Source: an uncultured Sunxiuqinia sp.
Lineage (GTDB): Bacteria > Bacteroidota > Bacteroidia > Bacteroidales > Prolixibacteraceae
NCBI RefSeq assembly: GCF_947495665.1
Contig: NZ_CANLZV010000005.1
Span: 124,001-188,000, forward strand
Length of the DNA stretch: 64,000 nucleotides
Direction of reading: 5' to 3'
This document shows, in pieces, positions 1-8,854 of this stretch. Under the pieces are notes generated by a model, which saw nothing but the letters and a program-made list of their open reading frames with translations, was not told the DNA's origin and did not search any database. The position numbers and the translations under genes are program-made. How positions within the stretch are numbered: position 1 is the first letter of the stretch; every line of letters starts with the position of its first letter.

Positions 1-149
1 TATATTCTATTCAAGGAAGCTTACTTCACCAATTTTTTGGTCAGGAAACTTTTCACACGATGCAACTATCTCACTTACAAAAAGGAACTTACATTTTGAA
101 AATAAAAACCGAATCAACTAAAAAAACGATCAAGCTAATTAAAAGATAA
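1..149 (+). CDS. C-terminal tail of a T9SS-secreted protein (5' end outside window)
   Basis: The reading frame is open from base 3 to the TAA at 147-149 and gives a 48-residue tail. It contains the pattern LQKGTYILKIKTES followed by KTIKLIKR. A Gly-Thr-Tyr-x-Leu-x-Ile strand, then a short strand ending in Lys-Leu-x-Lys, is the signature of the type A sorting domain (Por secretion system C-terminal domain), which directs proteins through the type IX secretion system of Bacteroidetes and is cleaved at the cell surface. The catalytic or binding part lies left of the window, so the substrate cannot be told. The family call rests on the tail only. Confidence 0.72.
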   Translation, partial: YSIQGSLLHQFFGQETFHTMQLSHLQKGTYILKIKTESTKKTIKLIKR

Positions 150-251
150 GCGGAAACCGGCAAGCCCTGAGCCAGGTTATTGGATAGGCCTTTCAATTTG
201 ACTAATTTTAAATCAAAAACCAGGCTCTGTTGATCTTAAAATTTGTGTGAC

Positions 252-1511
252 ATGAAGAAAGTTGTTGTTTTCTCGCTATTTATGCTTGCTATTTGGGGAC
301 AGCTCTACGCAGCTCAACCTGTGCGAACTCCTTTTGTTGAACTATTCATTGAAGGAGAGCGGATTCTGAATGGTGCCGAAATTAAGGTTAACAAAGGGCA
401 GCAATTTACCCTGTTTGCCCAAATCAAAGGAGGACGGGCCGATTTTGTCCAGCTTCCGGATACCTATGCCGATTTGGGTGATGGTGCAAAAATCATCTCC
501 CGGAATTACAACAAACTGATTTACGAAAAGAACGGGGTCACTCACAAATGGGAGATGATTGATGAGAACATTGATCTGGAAACGGACACCAAAATCAGGC
601 TTTTGGCAAACAATGAATTGGAGAATAAAAAACAAACCGATGTTTTTATTCCGGTGGATAAAGTTGAAAAAACATACATCAAGGTTAAAATAACAAGCAC
701 CTGGCAGTACAGCAACGGCACAACTTCAAAAACAGAACAAAACACAGCTGAGGCCCTCATTCATTTGGATATTCAAGGAAATACCAATGTGTGGTTCGCA
801 AGCCCCAACATTCGGGCTGCCGGTACCGAAGACAAGCAGGTAAAGGAATATTTGCTGGCAATTCAGGATTCCTATAACAAAATTGAAAGCTTGCTCAATA
901 CCTTCGAATTTACCTCAATGATGAGCGAAATCCAGCAACTTCGAAGCACCGTCGGCCAGCTTGAAAGCCGGATTGAATACCTGGTGGCTAACGAGCCAAC
1001 CAAGCATTCGGACATCTTTTTTGTTGGTTTACCCAGTGATAAAGCCATTAGCGACATCGATGATTTTCGAAGCCTGGCAAACGCCTGGTCCGATTTGGAA
1101 AAACTGGTTCAGGAACATCAAATCAAGCTGAATAATTTAACAAAGGCCGACGACAAGCTAACGCGCAGAAACCTGTTAAGCCAAATTAAGCCTTTCACCA
1201 GCTGGGAAGAAGCATTGCCCGGTAATTCTGAATCATTGCTGACGGTTTACGCCAAAGATTTTAATTGGGAAAACACCAGTATTCGCTCTTTTCTGGCCTT
1301 CAATCCGGCCGAGGAACGAATCAACAACATTGAACAGAGTCTGGCCGATTATCAGCGATTCCTGAGTAACCGCCAGGAAAATATGGAAGCCGAAAAGCAA
1401 AAAATTCAATATGCCCTGACCCGTCTTCAGGCTGTCCGAATCTTTGACGGCATGCTTATGGGTTTTTTCTCCTCCCTGAATTTTGCCCGGTGGGAAAATA
1501 CCCGAAACTAA
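252..1511 (+). CDS. Exported protein of unknown function with helical C-terminal half
   Basis: 419 residues from the ATG at 252; an in-frame TTG at 243 is possible but the ATG directly precedes a standard signal peptide (MKK, hydrophobic core, cleavage near LYA-A at about residue 20). Residues 20-180 are strand-rich with alternating hydrophobics and resemble an immunoglobulin-like or beta-sandwich domain. Residues 200-400 are rich in Glu, Gln, Leu and Lys in heptad-like spacing and probably form coiled coils. No lipobox, sorting domain or catalytic motif was recognised. It is followed by a terminator, so it is probably transcribed alone. I do not recognise the family; a periplasmic or outer-membrane-associated structural role is only a guess. 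Confidence 0.8.
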   Translation: MKKVVVFSLFMLAIWGQLYAAQPVRTPFVELFIEGERILNGAEIKVNKGQQFTLFAQIKGGRADFVQLPDTYADLGDGAKIISRNYNKLIYEKNGVTHKWEMIDENIDLETDTKIRLLANNELENKKQTDVFIPVDKVEKTYIKVKITSTWQYSNGTTSKTEQNTAEALIHLDIQGNTNVWFASPNIRAAGTEDKQVKEYLLAIQDSYNKIESLLNTFEFTSMMSEIQQLRSTVGQLESRIEYLVANEPTKHSDIFFVGLPSDKAISDIDDFRSLANAWSDLEKLVQEHQIKLNNLTKADDKLTRRNLLSQIKPFTSWEEALPGNSESLLTVYAKDFNWENTSIRSFLAFNPAEERINNIEQSLADYQRFLSNRQENMEAEKQKIQYALTRLQAVRIFDGMLMGFFSSLNFARWENTRN

Positions 1512-1551
1512 TTGATCAGTTAGCAATCAAAACCATCATACACTTACATTT

Positions 1552-1586
1552 CGTTTAATTAAACATTGAAATGATTAAACGTTTTT
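1552..1586 (+). terminator. Intrinsic terminator after the exported protein gene
   Basis: CGTTTAAT at 1552-1559 is perfectly complementary to ATTAAACG at 1574-1581, with a 14-base loop, and is followed by TTTTT. It lies 40 bases past the stop at 1511. The stem is AT-rich, so efficiency may be modest. Confidence 0.5.
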
Positions 1587-1627
1587 AAATCTGCCCGCGT
1601 TTAGCATTTGAAATCAAAACCATTGAG

Positions 1628-2107
1628 ATGATAAGCATTAGCAAACACGCAGGAATTTATACGCTCAAGGCTGAACTGGAACTACCGATCAGCCTGGATG
1701 AGGCCTGGGAGTTTTTCTCCAATCCGGGTAATCTTGAAAAAATTACGCCCAAAAGCATGCAGTTCAAAATTAGTTCGGGAAGCTATAAGCCCATGTATGC
1801 CGGGCAAATAATTACCTATCATGTTTCTCCTTTTCCGGGTTTCAAAACCAACTGGGTAACTGAAATCACCCAGGTCAAAACCGGACATTTTTTTGTTGAT
1901 GAACAGCGCTTCGGCCCCTACTCCATGTGGCATCATGAACATTTTTTTGAAGCCATTGACGGTGGTGTGCGTATGACGGACAAAGTGAGCTATAAACTAC
2001 CTTTGGGTTTGATTGGCCATTTCGCGCATCATTTGTTTGTTCGTCAACAACTTCAAAACATTTTCAACCATCGAAAAATCTGCTTAACTGAACGATTCAA
2101 AAAGTAA
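1628..2107 (+). CDS. SRPBCC (START-like) ligand-binding family protein
   Basis: 159 residues, no signal peptide, so cytoplasmic. The N-terminal pattern (LPISLDEAWEFFSNPGNLEKITP) and the later W-x-T-E-I and FFVDEQRFGPY segments match the SRPBCC / COG4276 group, helix-grip proteins of about 150 residues with a deep hydrophobic pocket. The ligand is not known for this group; some members are annotated loosely as cell-division inhibitors because they occur beside epimerases such as SulA-like proteins, which is not the case here. It is followed by DUF429, TfoX-N and DUF438 genes on the same strand with short gaps, so co-transcription is possible. Confidence 0.8.
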   Translation: MISISKHAGIYTLKAELELPISLDEAWEFFSNPGNLEKITPKSMQFKISSGSYKPMYAGQIITYHVSPFPGFKTNWVTEITQVKTGHFFVDEQRFGPYSMWHHEHFFEAIDGGVRMTDKVSYKLPLGLIGHFAHHLFVRQQLQNIFNHRKICLTERFKK

Positions 2108-2172
2108 AAACACTTAAACTCTCGTCATCCCATGCTCGTACGAATCTAACACAAAGTGCTATTTTTACCTTA

Positions 2173-2922
2173 ATGAATCCAAGGCAACAAGTAATCGGTA
2201 TTGATGGCTGCCGGGCAGGTTGGTGCCTGATTGGCTTCGAAAACGGCAACTATTTTCTTGAACTACACCCCCACTTTCATTCCATTTTCACCCAGCATCC
2301 TAGTGCCGTCCTTTTTCTGATTGATATGCCGATGGGGTTAGCCTCCACGGGAGAAGTAAGAGTGCTGGAACAACTGGCACGGCAGGAACTTTCACCAGGG
2401 TACAGTTCAAGCGTTTTTACCCCACCTTGCTCCAAAGTTTTAGAAGCAAAAAGCTACGAAGAAGCCAAAATGATCAACCTAAAAAGTACGGGGAAAAGTC
2501 TGTCTATTCAATCCTGGAACCTGGTATCCAAAATGCGGGAAGTTGATCAGTTCATCCGCCAGAATTCAATTCTGCATCACCGAATTTTTGAATCACATCC
2601 TGAAATCAACTTCAAAAATCTCAATAAGGGCAACTTGCTCCAGTACCGAAAAAATGCCCCCAACAAACAAGGCATTGACGAAAGGTTACGCATTCTATCC
2701 AGCTACGATGCCAGCCTGCCGGACTATTTTTTCAAGTTCCGCAAGGTTCATCCCAAAACGAAGGTGAAAGATGATGATTTGCTGGATGCCTTTTCCCTTT
2801 GTCTTACCGCTCATTTGGGATCCAAATATCAGCTAAAAATTATCCAGTCACCGGCTCTCAATCAGCCTCAATTTTTCCCTAATCGCTTGGCAACATACGT
2901 GCCTGACAATCATAATGATTAA
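2173..2922 (+). CDS. DUF429 family predicted RNase H-fold protein
   Basis: 249 residues. The start IGIDGCRAGWCLIG, the IDMPMGLAS segment near residue 52 and the DDDLLDAFSLCLTAH segment near residue 200 are the conserved blocks of DUF429 (COG2410). The family is predicted to adopt the RNase H fold with acidic residues as metal ligands; both Asp of the first strand and the DDxxDA helix are present, so a metal-dependent nuclease is plausible but has not been shown for this protein. No signal peptide. The gap to the next gene on the same strand is 36 bases. Confidence 0.8.
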   Translation: MNPRQQVIGIDGCRAGWCLIGFENGNYFLELHPHFHSIFTQHPSAVLFLIDMPMGLASTGEVRVLEQLARQELSPGYSSSVFTPPCSKVLEAKSYEEAKMINLKSTGKSLSIQSWNLVSKMREVDQFIRQNSILHHRIFESHPEINFKNLNKGNLLQYRKNAPNKQGIDERLRILSSYDASLPDYFFKFRKVHPKTKVKDDDLLDAFSLCLTAHLGSKYQLKIIQSPALNQPQFFPNRLATYVPDNHND

Positions 2923-2958
2923 ACAAACTTCCTATTTTTTCTTATTTTAAACGGAAAA

Positions 2959-3303
2959 ATGGCTTACGACAAATTACTCGCTGATCGGATCAGACAAAGT
3001 TTGAAAGATCGGAAAATCGCATTCAATGAGAAGGAAATGTTTGGCGGTGTTTGTTTTATGGTAGACGACAAAATGTGCATCGGAATCATTAAGCAAGAGC
3101 TTATGGCACGAATTGATCCGCAACAAGAAGAAGACTTTCTGCATGAAACCGGTACCCGAAAAATGGATTTTACCAAACGCCCCATGAAAGGCTATTTGTC
3201 TGTCACCGCTGAAGGAATAGATATGGATGAAGACCTGGAAAAATGGATTGATCGTTGCCTGGCCTTCAATCCCAAGGCAAAATCGAGTAAAAAACGCAAA
3301 TAA
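2959..3303 (+). CDS. TfoX/Sxy N-terminal domain protein
   Basis: 114 residues, about the length of a lone TfoX N-terminal domain. The EKEMFGGVCFMVDDKMCIGI block near residues 24-43 is the family hallmark. In Gammaproteobacteria the full-length TfoX controls competence, but single-domain proteins outside that group have no established role. The C-terminus is a basic Lys/Arg tail (SSKKRK). It lies 15 bases upstream of the DUF438 gene and probably shares its mRNA. Confidence 0.8.
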   Translation: MAYDKLLADRIRQSLKDRKIAFNEKEMFGGVCFMVDDKMCIGIIKQELMARIDPQQEEDFLHETGTRKMDFTKRPMKGYLSVTAEGIDMDEDLEKWIDRCLAFNPKAKSSKKRK

Positions 3304-3318
3304 AACATACAGAGTATC

Positions 3319-4524
3319 ATGTCTGAATTTACCAATAAGAAAGATGAACGGGTGAAACAATTACTCCAATTTGCCCGAGAAATGATGATAAGCAAGGATA
3401 AAGCCCGTCTTGTTCAAACCAATGAAAAGTTGATTCGTCAAATCGTTCCTTCGGAGGTAATTGCGCTCTTTGATTGCCTGGTTTTGGAACACCCCACACA
3501 AGACTATGATCAGTTGAAGAGAGCCACAAATAAAATGCTTCATCTGTTCCATAAGCCCTTGTTGGCTTATCCGGCCATTCAGCCCCCTAAAAACAGTTTT
3601 TTGTACTGGCTAGCCCAGAGCAACCAAGCGATGGAGAACCGGCTTAAAACAATGAAAAAAGCCATTAAAAGCTTAAATAAAACACCAACCGACCAAGAAG
3701 CCCGGAAGCAGCTATTGGAGCAATTGAAAGAACTTCAGCTGTTTGATAAACATTACCAAATCAAAGAAAATGTACTTTTCCCGTCACTAGAAAAGCATTG
3801 GTCTGATTTCCATTGTGTGCAACTGATGTGGTCCTATCATGACGACATTCGCCAACAAATGAAAGATTTGGAACAGGTATTAATCGCCCCTGAACTGGAT
3901 CTGCAACAAATGAATAAACTGGTTGGTGATCTGTTTTTTAACCTGCTGGCCATTCGTTTTCGCGAAGAACACATTCTATTCCCTCAGATTCTGGAAACAA
4001 TTCCGGAGAAAACCATTCAAAGTTTGTTGGAAGACAGTCGTGAAATTGGATTTCCGTTTGTTATTCCAACCTATGATTCAACAGATACTGAGGCTGTCTT
4101 TTCCAACGATCTTCATGTCAACCTGGGAACCGGACAAGTGAGTGCCGAACAAATCCAATTGATTTTTAATCACCTTCCTGTGGATATTACCTTTGTGGAT
4201 GAACACGATACCGTTCGGTTCTTTTCAACTCCTAAAAAACGCATATTTCCACGAACCAAAGCCATTATCGGGCGCAAAGTACACCACTGTCATCCACCCG
4301 AAAGTGTCCATGTGGTGGAAGAAATTGTTTCGGCATTTAAAACCGGCAAGCAGGATCAAGCCAGTTTCTGGATCAATTTTAAAGATGAAAAAATACTGAT
4401 TCAATACTTTGCCTTACGTAACGCACTGGGCGAATACAGAGGCACAATTGAAGTTACCCAGGAAGTTGGTGCCATTCGCGAGCTCAAAGGTGAAAAACGC
4501 TTGTTGGATTGGTCGGCTGAATAA
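3319..4524 (+). CDS. DUF438 / hemerythrin HHE / PAS sensor-like protein
   Basis: 401 residues, no signal peptide. Residues 1-80 match DUF438 (LLQFAREMMISKDKARLVQ followed by the LFHKPL helix). Residues 100-235 form a hemerythrin-like four-helix bundle, with candidate iron ligands in the H-x-x-x-E type segments (DKHYQIKENVLFPSLEKHW and REEHILFPQI). Residues 265-385 look like a PAS domain. Proteins with this order occur in anaerobes and are thought to sense oxygen, nitric oxide or redox state through a di-iron site. No output domain is fused, so any signalling partner lies elsewhere. The TfoX-N gene lies immediately upstream. Confidence 0.85.
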   Translation: MSEFTNKKDERVKQLLQFAREMMISKDKARLVQTNEKLIRQIVPSEVIALFDCLVLEHPTQDYDQLKRATNKMLHLFHKPLLAYPAIQPPKNSFLYWLAQSNQAMENRLKTMKKAIKSLNKTPTDQEARKQLLEQLKELQLFDKHYQIKENVLFPSLEKHWSDFHCVQLMWSYHDDIRQQMKDLEQVLIAPELDLQQMNKLVGDLFFNLLAIRFREEHILFPQILETIPEKTIQSLLEDSREIGFPFVIPTYDSTDTEAVFSNDLHVNLGTGQVSAEQIQLIFNHLPVDITFVDEHDTVRFFSTPKKRIFPRTKAIIGRKVHHCHPPESVHVVEEIVSAFKTGKQDQASFWINFKDEKILIQYFALRNALGEYRGTIEVTQEVGAIRELKGEKRLLDWSAE

Positions 4525-4588
4525 GAATCGCCATTCAGCTGTCAAAACCTGAGTCCCCGAAAAATCAATGCTTCCTAAACGGTCATTG

Positions 4589-5959
4589 CTATTTGACAAC
4601 CACCGTTTTGATATTTACAAACTCCCGGATTCCATACACCGAAAGTTCCCGGCCATAGCCGCTTTCTTTAATGCCTCCAAACGGCAGGCGCGGATCAGAT
4701 TTCACGAAATCGTTGACAAAAACACAGCCAGCCTCAAGCCCTTTTTCAGCCAGACGTTTTCCACGGTCCAAATCAGCGGTAAAAACACCAGCTCCCAAGC
4801 CAAAAACAGTATCGTTGGCAATACGAACAGCTTCTTCCTCGGTCTGCGCTTTTAACAGCGAAGCTACCGGGCCAAACAATTCCTCTTCGTAAGCAGGCAT
4901 GCCGGGTTGAATGTTCTCCAGCACCGTGGGTGGGTAAAAAGCCCCCTCCTGTTCGGGAATATAGCCGCCACACAAAATTATGGCTCCTTTAGCCACCGAA
5001 GCACTCACCTGCCCATGCAGCTCATTGCGCAAATCGGTTCTTGCCATCGGCCCAATGCTTGTGCTATCGTTCATCGGATCACCAAACGTAGCCTGCTCCA
5101 TGCGCCGCACAAAAGCATCGCGAAAGGCATCGTAAACCGATTCCATAACAATGAAGCGCTTGGCGCCAATACAACTCTGGCCCGCATTAAGCAGCCGGCT
5201 GACCACACATCGTTCGGCAGCTTCCTCAATGTCCGCATCCTCCAAAATCAAGTACGGATCGCTGCCTCCCAGCTCCAAAACCGATTTTTTCAAAACAGCA
5301 CCCGCTGCGGCAGCTACCGCTTTCCCGGCCGGTGTGCTTCCGGTTAGGGTTACCGCTCTTATTCGGGGGTTTTCAATCACTTGCCTGACCGACTTTCCTC
5401 CAATCAGCAAGCTTCGAAAAACATCTTTCGGAAAACCCGCATCCTTCACCAGTTTTTCAATGGCCAGCGAACATCCCTGCACATTGCTGGCATGTTTTAA
5501 AACCGCCGTATTTCCAGCCATAAGGGTTGGTGCCAAAAAACGAAAAACCTGCCAAAACGGAAAGTTCCAGGGCATTACAGCCAAAATGGTTCCCAAGGGC
5601 TGAAAACTAACAAAGGAATCTGAAGCGTCCGCCTGAATTGTTTCCCGCGCCAAAAACTGTTCTCCGTTTTCAGCGTAATAACGACATACCCACGCGCATT
5701 TCTTCAGCTCGCCCAAGGCTTCCTTTTTCACTTTCCCCATCTCACCAACAATCAAGTCAGCCAGTTTATCTTGCTGATCAAGCAGTTGTTTCTCCAGCTT
5801 CAGCAGGTATGCTTTGCGCTCTTCAAACGAAGTTTCCTTCCAAGATACAAAAGCCAAATCAACAGCTTTAATGATCCGTTTGGCTTCATCATCCGAATAA
5901 GCCGCATACGATTGGATCACCTGATTATTAAATGGATTGACAGATCTCATACTATTCAT
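4589..5959 (-). CDS. NAD(P)-dependent succinate-semialdehyde / aldehyde dehydrogenase
   Basis: 456 residues from the ATG at 5959, chosen because AGGAGA lies 6 bases upstream; an in-frame extension to 6016 would run into the upstream hairpin. The aldehyde dehydrogenase fold is complete: general base Glu in LELGGSDP, catalytic Cys in NAGQSCIGAKR, coenzyme loop LTGSTPAGKAV and the C-terminal PFGGIKESGYGREL. It oxidises an aldehyde to a carboxylate in the cytoplasm. Closest resemblance is to the succinate-semialdehyde dehydrogenase group (GabD/Sad-like), usual length about 455. No GABA aminotransferase is nearby, so the physiological aldehyde is not fixed by context. It is separated from the upstream oxidoreductase gene by a terminator. 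Confidence 0.9.
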   Translation of the reverse strand: MNSMRSVNPFNNQVIQSYAAYSDDEAKRIIKAVDLAFVSWKETSFEERKAYLLKLEKQLLDQQDKLADLIVGEMGKVKKEALGELKKCAWVCRYYAENGEQFLARETIQADASDSFVSFQPLGTILAVMPWNFPFWQVFRFLAPTLMAGNTAVLKHASNVQGCSLAIEKLVKDAGFPKDVFRSLLIGGKSVRQVIENPRIRAVTLTGSTPAGKAVAAAAGAVLKKSVLELGGSDPYLILEDADIEEAAERCVVSRLLNAGQSCIGAKRFIVMESVYDAFRDAFVRRMEQATFGDPMNDSTSIGPMARTDLRNELHGQVSASVAKGAIILCGGYIPEQEGAFYPPTVLENIQPGMPAYEEELFGPVASLLKAQTEEEAVRIANDTVFGLGAGVFTADLDRGKRLAEKGLEAGCVFVNDFVKSDPRLPFGGIKESGYGRELSVYGIREFVNIKTVVVK

Positions 5960-5983
5960 TTTTTCTCTCCTAAAATTAAGCAT

Positions 5984-6013
5984 AAAAAAAGGGCCTTTCA
6001 AAAAAAGCCCTTT
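5984..6013 (-). terminator. Intrinsic terminator of the Gfo/Idh oxidoreductase gene
   Basis: Read on the minus strand, AAAGGGC (6013-6007) and GCCCTTT (5994-5988) form a 7-bp stem with a 12-base loop, continued by an uninterrupted run of T. It lies 27 bases past the oxidoreductase stop and just upstream of the aldehyde dehydrogenase ribosome-binding site. Confidence 0.75.
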
Positions 6014-6039
6014 CAATTTTTTAGTCCGATATGGATTGT

Positions 6040-7458
6040 CTAAGTCCGATCTGCACTTGGAACAATATCCGTCAATTCGGCAATTTGTACCGGCCGCTCT
6101 TCTTCAATACTTTTACGCGCTGCAATACCGATGAGGATTGACATGGCGCCATCACGCGTTCCGGCCGAATGCTTATACGGATCAGGCATGTCCGGGTCTT
6201 TGAAAATCTTATCCTGAAGACGAACATCGCCTCCTCCATGTCCGCCGCGAATGCGGGACACTTTGACCAGCTCATAGTCCGGATTCCAATTTTTCATCAC
6301 CATAATTTCGTCATAGGCTGAATCGTTTTCTTTCGCGTTTTGGTTCATTTCCTGCGCATGAAGCTGCGCCTGGTTTACGCGCTCATCCGCACGCCAAGGA
6401 ATACCTTCCCACGAATCAATTCGGCCATCCATGCCGTTAAAAGCAATTTGCCACCCTTCAAAAGGCGAATAGGTCGTCAGTGAATAGCTCACCTGCACGT
6501 CATTGGCATATTTAATCTGCACCGCCATCTTATCGTAAATATCAATGCGATGGCGCCACAAGCAATTATCGCGAATGTAGCCGTCGTATTTTTCATTGTT
6601 CACATACAGATCTACCGCACGCTTGTCTTTCATTATGTCCCAATAGAATTTACACTTGTCGGTGTAAGCGCACGAACGGCAATTGGCTCCGCGAAACTCA
6701 TTGTTACTTCCGTAATGTTCCAGTTCGCCATAAGCCGTCACTTCTACCGGGTCCGAGTCAATCCACCAGTTCAGCAAGTCAAAATGATGGGTTGACTTAT
6801 GAACCAACAAGCTTCCGCCTTTGTCGCACTCCCCATGCCAGCGCCGGAAATACGAGGCTCCGTGATAGGTATTCAGGTACCAGTGAAAATCAACCGAAGT
6901 GACCCGGCCAACTTCGCGCTTAGCCAACAATTCCTTCAGTTTCGAAAACTGGTGTCCGTAGCGATAGTTGAAGCCAACAATCACCTTGCGTCCGGTTCGG
7001 CGCTCGGCATCCAAAATGGCCTGGCACTTATCCTCATCGGTCGTCATAGGCTTTTCTGTTATCACATCGCAGCCCATCTCCAGCGCTTTAATGATGAACT
7101 CATCATGCGTGGAGTCCATAGTGGTTACAATGACTACATCCGGCTTGGTTTCCCGAATCATTTGCTCAAAATCAGTAAATACCGGACAGTTGACACCCAT
7201 GTATTTCAAAGCAAATTGAAGCCGGCCGGGGTTTATATCACACAAACCCACAAAGGTGGTTTCTTTGGAATAGTTCTCAACAATGTTTTTGCCCCAAAAG
7301 CTGGTTCCGCGAATTCCGGTGCCTACTAAGGCCAGTTTGGTTTTAGCACTTGCCGGTTTGGCGATTGTTTGCATGGGATTTGCCAAAAGTGCACCGGCAG
7401 TCAGCGTGCCGGCAGTGCCTAAAAAATGGCGACGATTCAGATTTTTCGATTTTTGCAT
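6040..7458 (-). CDS. Tat-exported Gfo/Idh/MocA family oxidoreductase
   Basis: 472 residues. The N-terminus NRRHFLGTAG followed by a hydrophobic stretch is a twin-arginine signal, so the protein is probably folded with its cofactor and exported. A Rossmann domain follows (ALVGTGIRGTSFWG near residue 43, then EKPMTTDEDKC around residue 135, the usual E-K-P motif of this family). The C-terminal alpha/beta domain (residues 180-400) contains a Cys cluster (CRSCAYTDKCKFYW). Exported members often act on sugars or polyols in polysaccharide breakdown; the substrate is not evident here. The gene faces a predicted transmembrane regulator across a 107-bp divergent gap. Confidence 0.88.
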   Translation of the reverse strand: MQKSKNLNRRHFLGTAGTLTAGALLANPMQTIAKPASAKTKLALVGTGIRGTSFWGKNIVENYSKETTFVGLCDINPGRLQFALKYMGVNCPVFTDFEQMIRETKPDVVIVTTMDSTHDEFIIKALEMGCDVITEKPMTTDEDKCQAILDAERRTGRKVIVGFNYRYGHQFSKLKELLAKREVGRVTSVDFHWYLNTYHGASYFRRWHGECDKGGSLLVHKSTHHFDLLNWWIDSDPVEVTAYGELEHYGSNNEFRGANCRSCAYTDKCKFYWDIMKDKRAVDLYVNNEKYDGYIRDNCLWRHRIDIYDKMAVQIKYANDVQVSYSLTTYSPFEGWQIAFNGMDGRIDSWEGIPWRADERVNQAQLHAQEMNQNAKENDSAYDEIMVMKNWNPDYELVKVSRIRGGHGGGDVRLQDKIFKDPDMPDPYKHSAGTRDGAMSILIGIAARKSIEEERPVQIAELTDIVPSADRT

Positions 7459-7547
7459 ACGTTTAAGTTTTTCTCTGTCGGTTTTGAAGGGCAGAGATTT
7501 ATTTGGAATTAATTATGATTTCTGTAAGGAATATACCGGCTTCTTGC

Positions 7548-7555
7548 TACTTTTG
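7548..7555 (+). promoter_or_regulatory. Bacteroidetes -7 promoter element (TACTTTTG)
   Basis: Exact match to TAnnTTTG, the -7 element of the Bacteroidetes primary sigma factor. Transcription would begin about base 7562, only some 4 bases before the GTG at 7566. Either the mRNA is almost leaderless or translation starts later, for example at the TTG at 7626. No clear -33 TTTG was seen. Confidence 0.4.
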
Positions 7556-7565
7556 AAAAAGATAC

Positions 7566-8810
7566 GTGATTAAAGCCGTAAAGTCAACGTTAAAAATCAA
7601 TTTTACAACACTGTCTATCAACGCTTTGCAAAATGATCATTCCCATATCAAACGCTCCCTCAGCCGCCTGATTGAAAGCCATACTTTTTCCAAGTCGCCG
7701 GTTAACCGCGAGCTGTTGAAATATCTGGTAAGCTGCTCTTTAAAAGGGGAAAAGCCCAAAGAGTTTCAGATTGCCGCCGATGTGTTTGGTAAAAAATATG
7801 ATCCGGATAAAGAAGTCAACGTGCGGGTCTACATGCATAACCTTCGGAAAAAACTGGAGGAATATTATGCTCAGGAAGGGCAAGAAGATGAGTTGATCTT
7901 TGAACTTCCCAAAGGACAATATGCCATTCATTTCAACCACTCGCCCATTAAATCGCTGAAGCGAAAAGTGTACCGGTTTTCACCTTGGCTGGCTGCCTCC
8001 AGCTTGTTGCTTCTGATTGGTATTCTGCTCTTCCAGCTGGTTATTTCCAGCAACCCGGTGACCATTGATTTCTGGAAAGCGTTTTTCGCTGGTGGTCATC
8101 CCACCAAGCTGATTTTAGGAGATCATTATTTCTACCGTGGCCCCATTCCTTCAAGCGACAAAGGAAGTATCCGGGACAGCAGGATTAACTCTGACCAGGA
8201 TTTTGATGCTTTCCTTCAAAGCCACCCCGAATTGGTTGGACACATGGAAAAAACCAACCTGACCTACATCAACAACCAAGCTCCAATTGGCTTATTCTAC
8301 CTCATGCAGGTGTTTGGCGGAGGTCATTTCAGTTTAAAAATGGACTATTCATCTCGAATTAAAATTGATGATTTTCGCGATCAAAATCTGCTGTTTGTCG
8401 GCTCATTTAAAACCTTGCATGAATTGAAAAGTACCGTTGAGAAACTCGGCTTAACTTATCGAATAGAAGAAACCATGTTGGAATATCACACTGCAGATAC
8501 CACCCTTCATTTTGATAACCGGTCAACCGATTACCTAAACTATGAGCATGCTGTGGTGGCTCAATTTGAATTACCGGATAAACGCCAGGTTCTTTTTTTC
8601 CTGTGCGACAATGACATTGGCAACATGGCCTTGCTCAAATACTTTACCGATCCTTTAAAAATGAAGCCATTCAACAAGCAGCTGAAAGCGCTTAAATCAT
8701 CCAATTTTAAGGCTGTTTTTGAAGTCAAGGGCGAAGACCGGACCGACTTTAATATTCGCCTGATTCGCATGGATGCCCTGCCGTCAAATATGGCTGAAAT
8801 TTGGCCTTAA
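7566..8810 (+). CDS. Predicted membrane-anchored winged-helix one-component regulator
   Basis: Up to 414 residues from the GTG at 7566; a TTG at 7626 (394 residues) fits the nearby -7 element better. Residues 30-125 resemble the winged-helix domain found at the N-terminus of many acidobacterial and Bacteroidetes proteins: a VFGKKYDPDKEVNVRVYMHNLRKKLEEYY helix region ending in the wing LPKGQYAIHF. One transmembrane helix follows at about 138-160. The remaining 250 residues would be periplasmic and contain LILGDHYFYRG and DFRDQNLLFVGSF blocks. This order (cytoplasmic DNA-binding, one membrane span, periplasmic sensor) is that of ToxR/CadC. The divergent exported oxidoreductase is the obvious candidate target. 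Domain assignment is by eye. Confidence 0.7.
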   Translation: MIKAVKSTLKINFTTLSINALQNDHSHIKRSLSRLIESHTFSKSPVNRELLKYLVSCSLKGEKPKEFQIAADVFGKKYDPDKEVNVRVYMHNLRKKLEEYYAQEGQEDELIFELPKGQYAIHFNHSPIKSLKRKVYRFSPWLAASSLLLLIGILLFQLVISSNPVTIDFWKAFFAGGHPTKLILGDHYFYRGPIPSSDKGSIRDSRINSDQDFDAFLQSHPELVGHMEKTNLTYINNQAPIGLFYLMQVFGGGHFSLKMDYSSRIKIDDFRDQNLLFVGSFKTLHELKSTVEKLGLTYRIEETMLEYHTADTTLHFDNRSTDYLNYEHAVVAQFELPDKRQVLFFLCDNDIGNMALLKYFTDPLKMKPFNKQLKALKSSNFKAVFEVKGEDRTDFNIRLIRMDALPSNMAEIWP

Positions 8811-8811
8811 A

Positions 8812-8839
8812 AAACCTGAATGAATCATCATCCAGGTTT
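8812..8839. terminator. Hairpin between convergent genes, likely shared terminator
   Basis: AAACCTG at 8812-8818 pairs with CAGGTTT at 8833-8839. The plus strand continues with a pyrimidine-rich TCTTTCTCC, and the minus strand continues into TTTTAAGG. The hairpin fills the 44-bp gap between the convergent regulator and pirin genes. Confidence 0.45.
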
Positions 8840-8854
8840 CTTTCTCCTTCATTG

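Noticed and set aside
4907-5347. 146-codon open frame on the plus strand opposite the aldehyde dehydrogenase
   Set aside because: Antisense to the conserved catalytic region; composition is that of a shadow frame.
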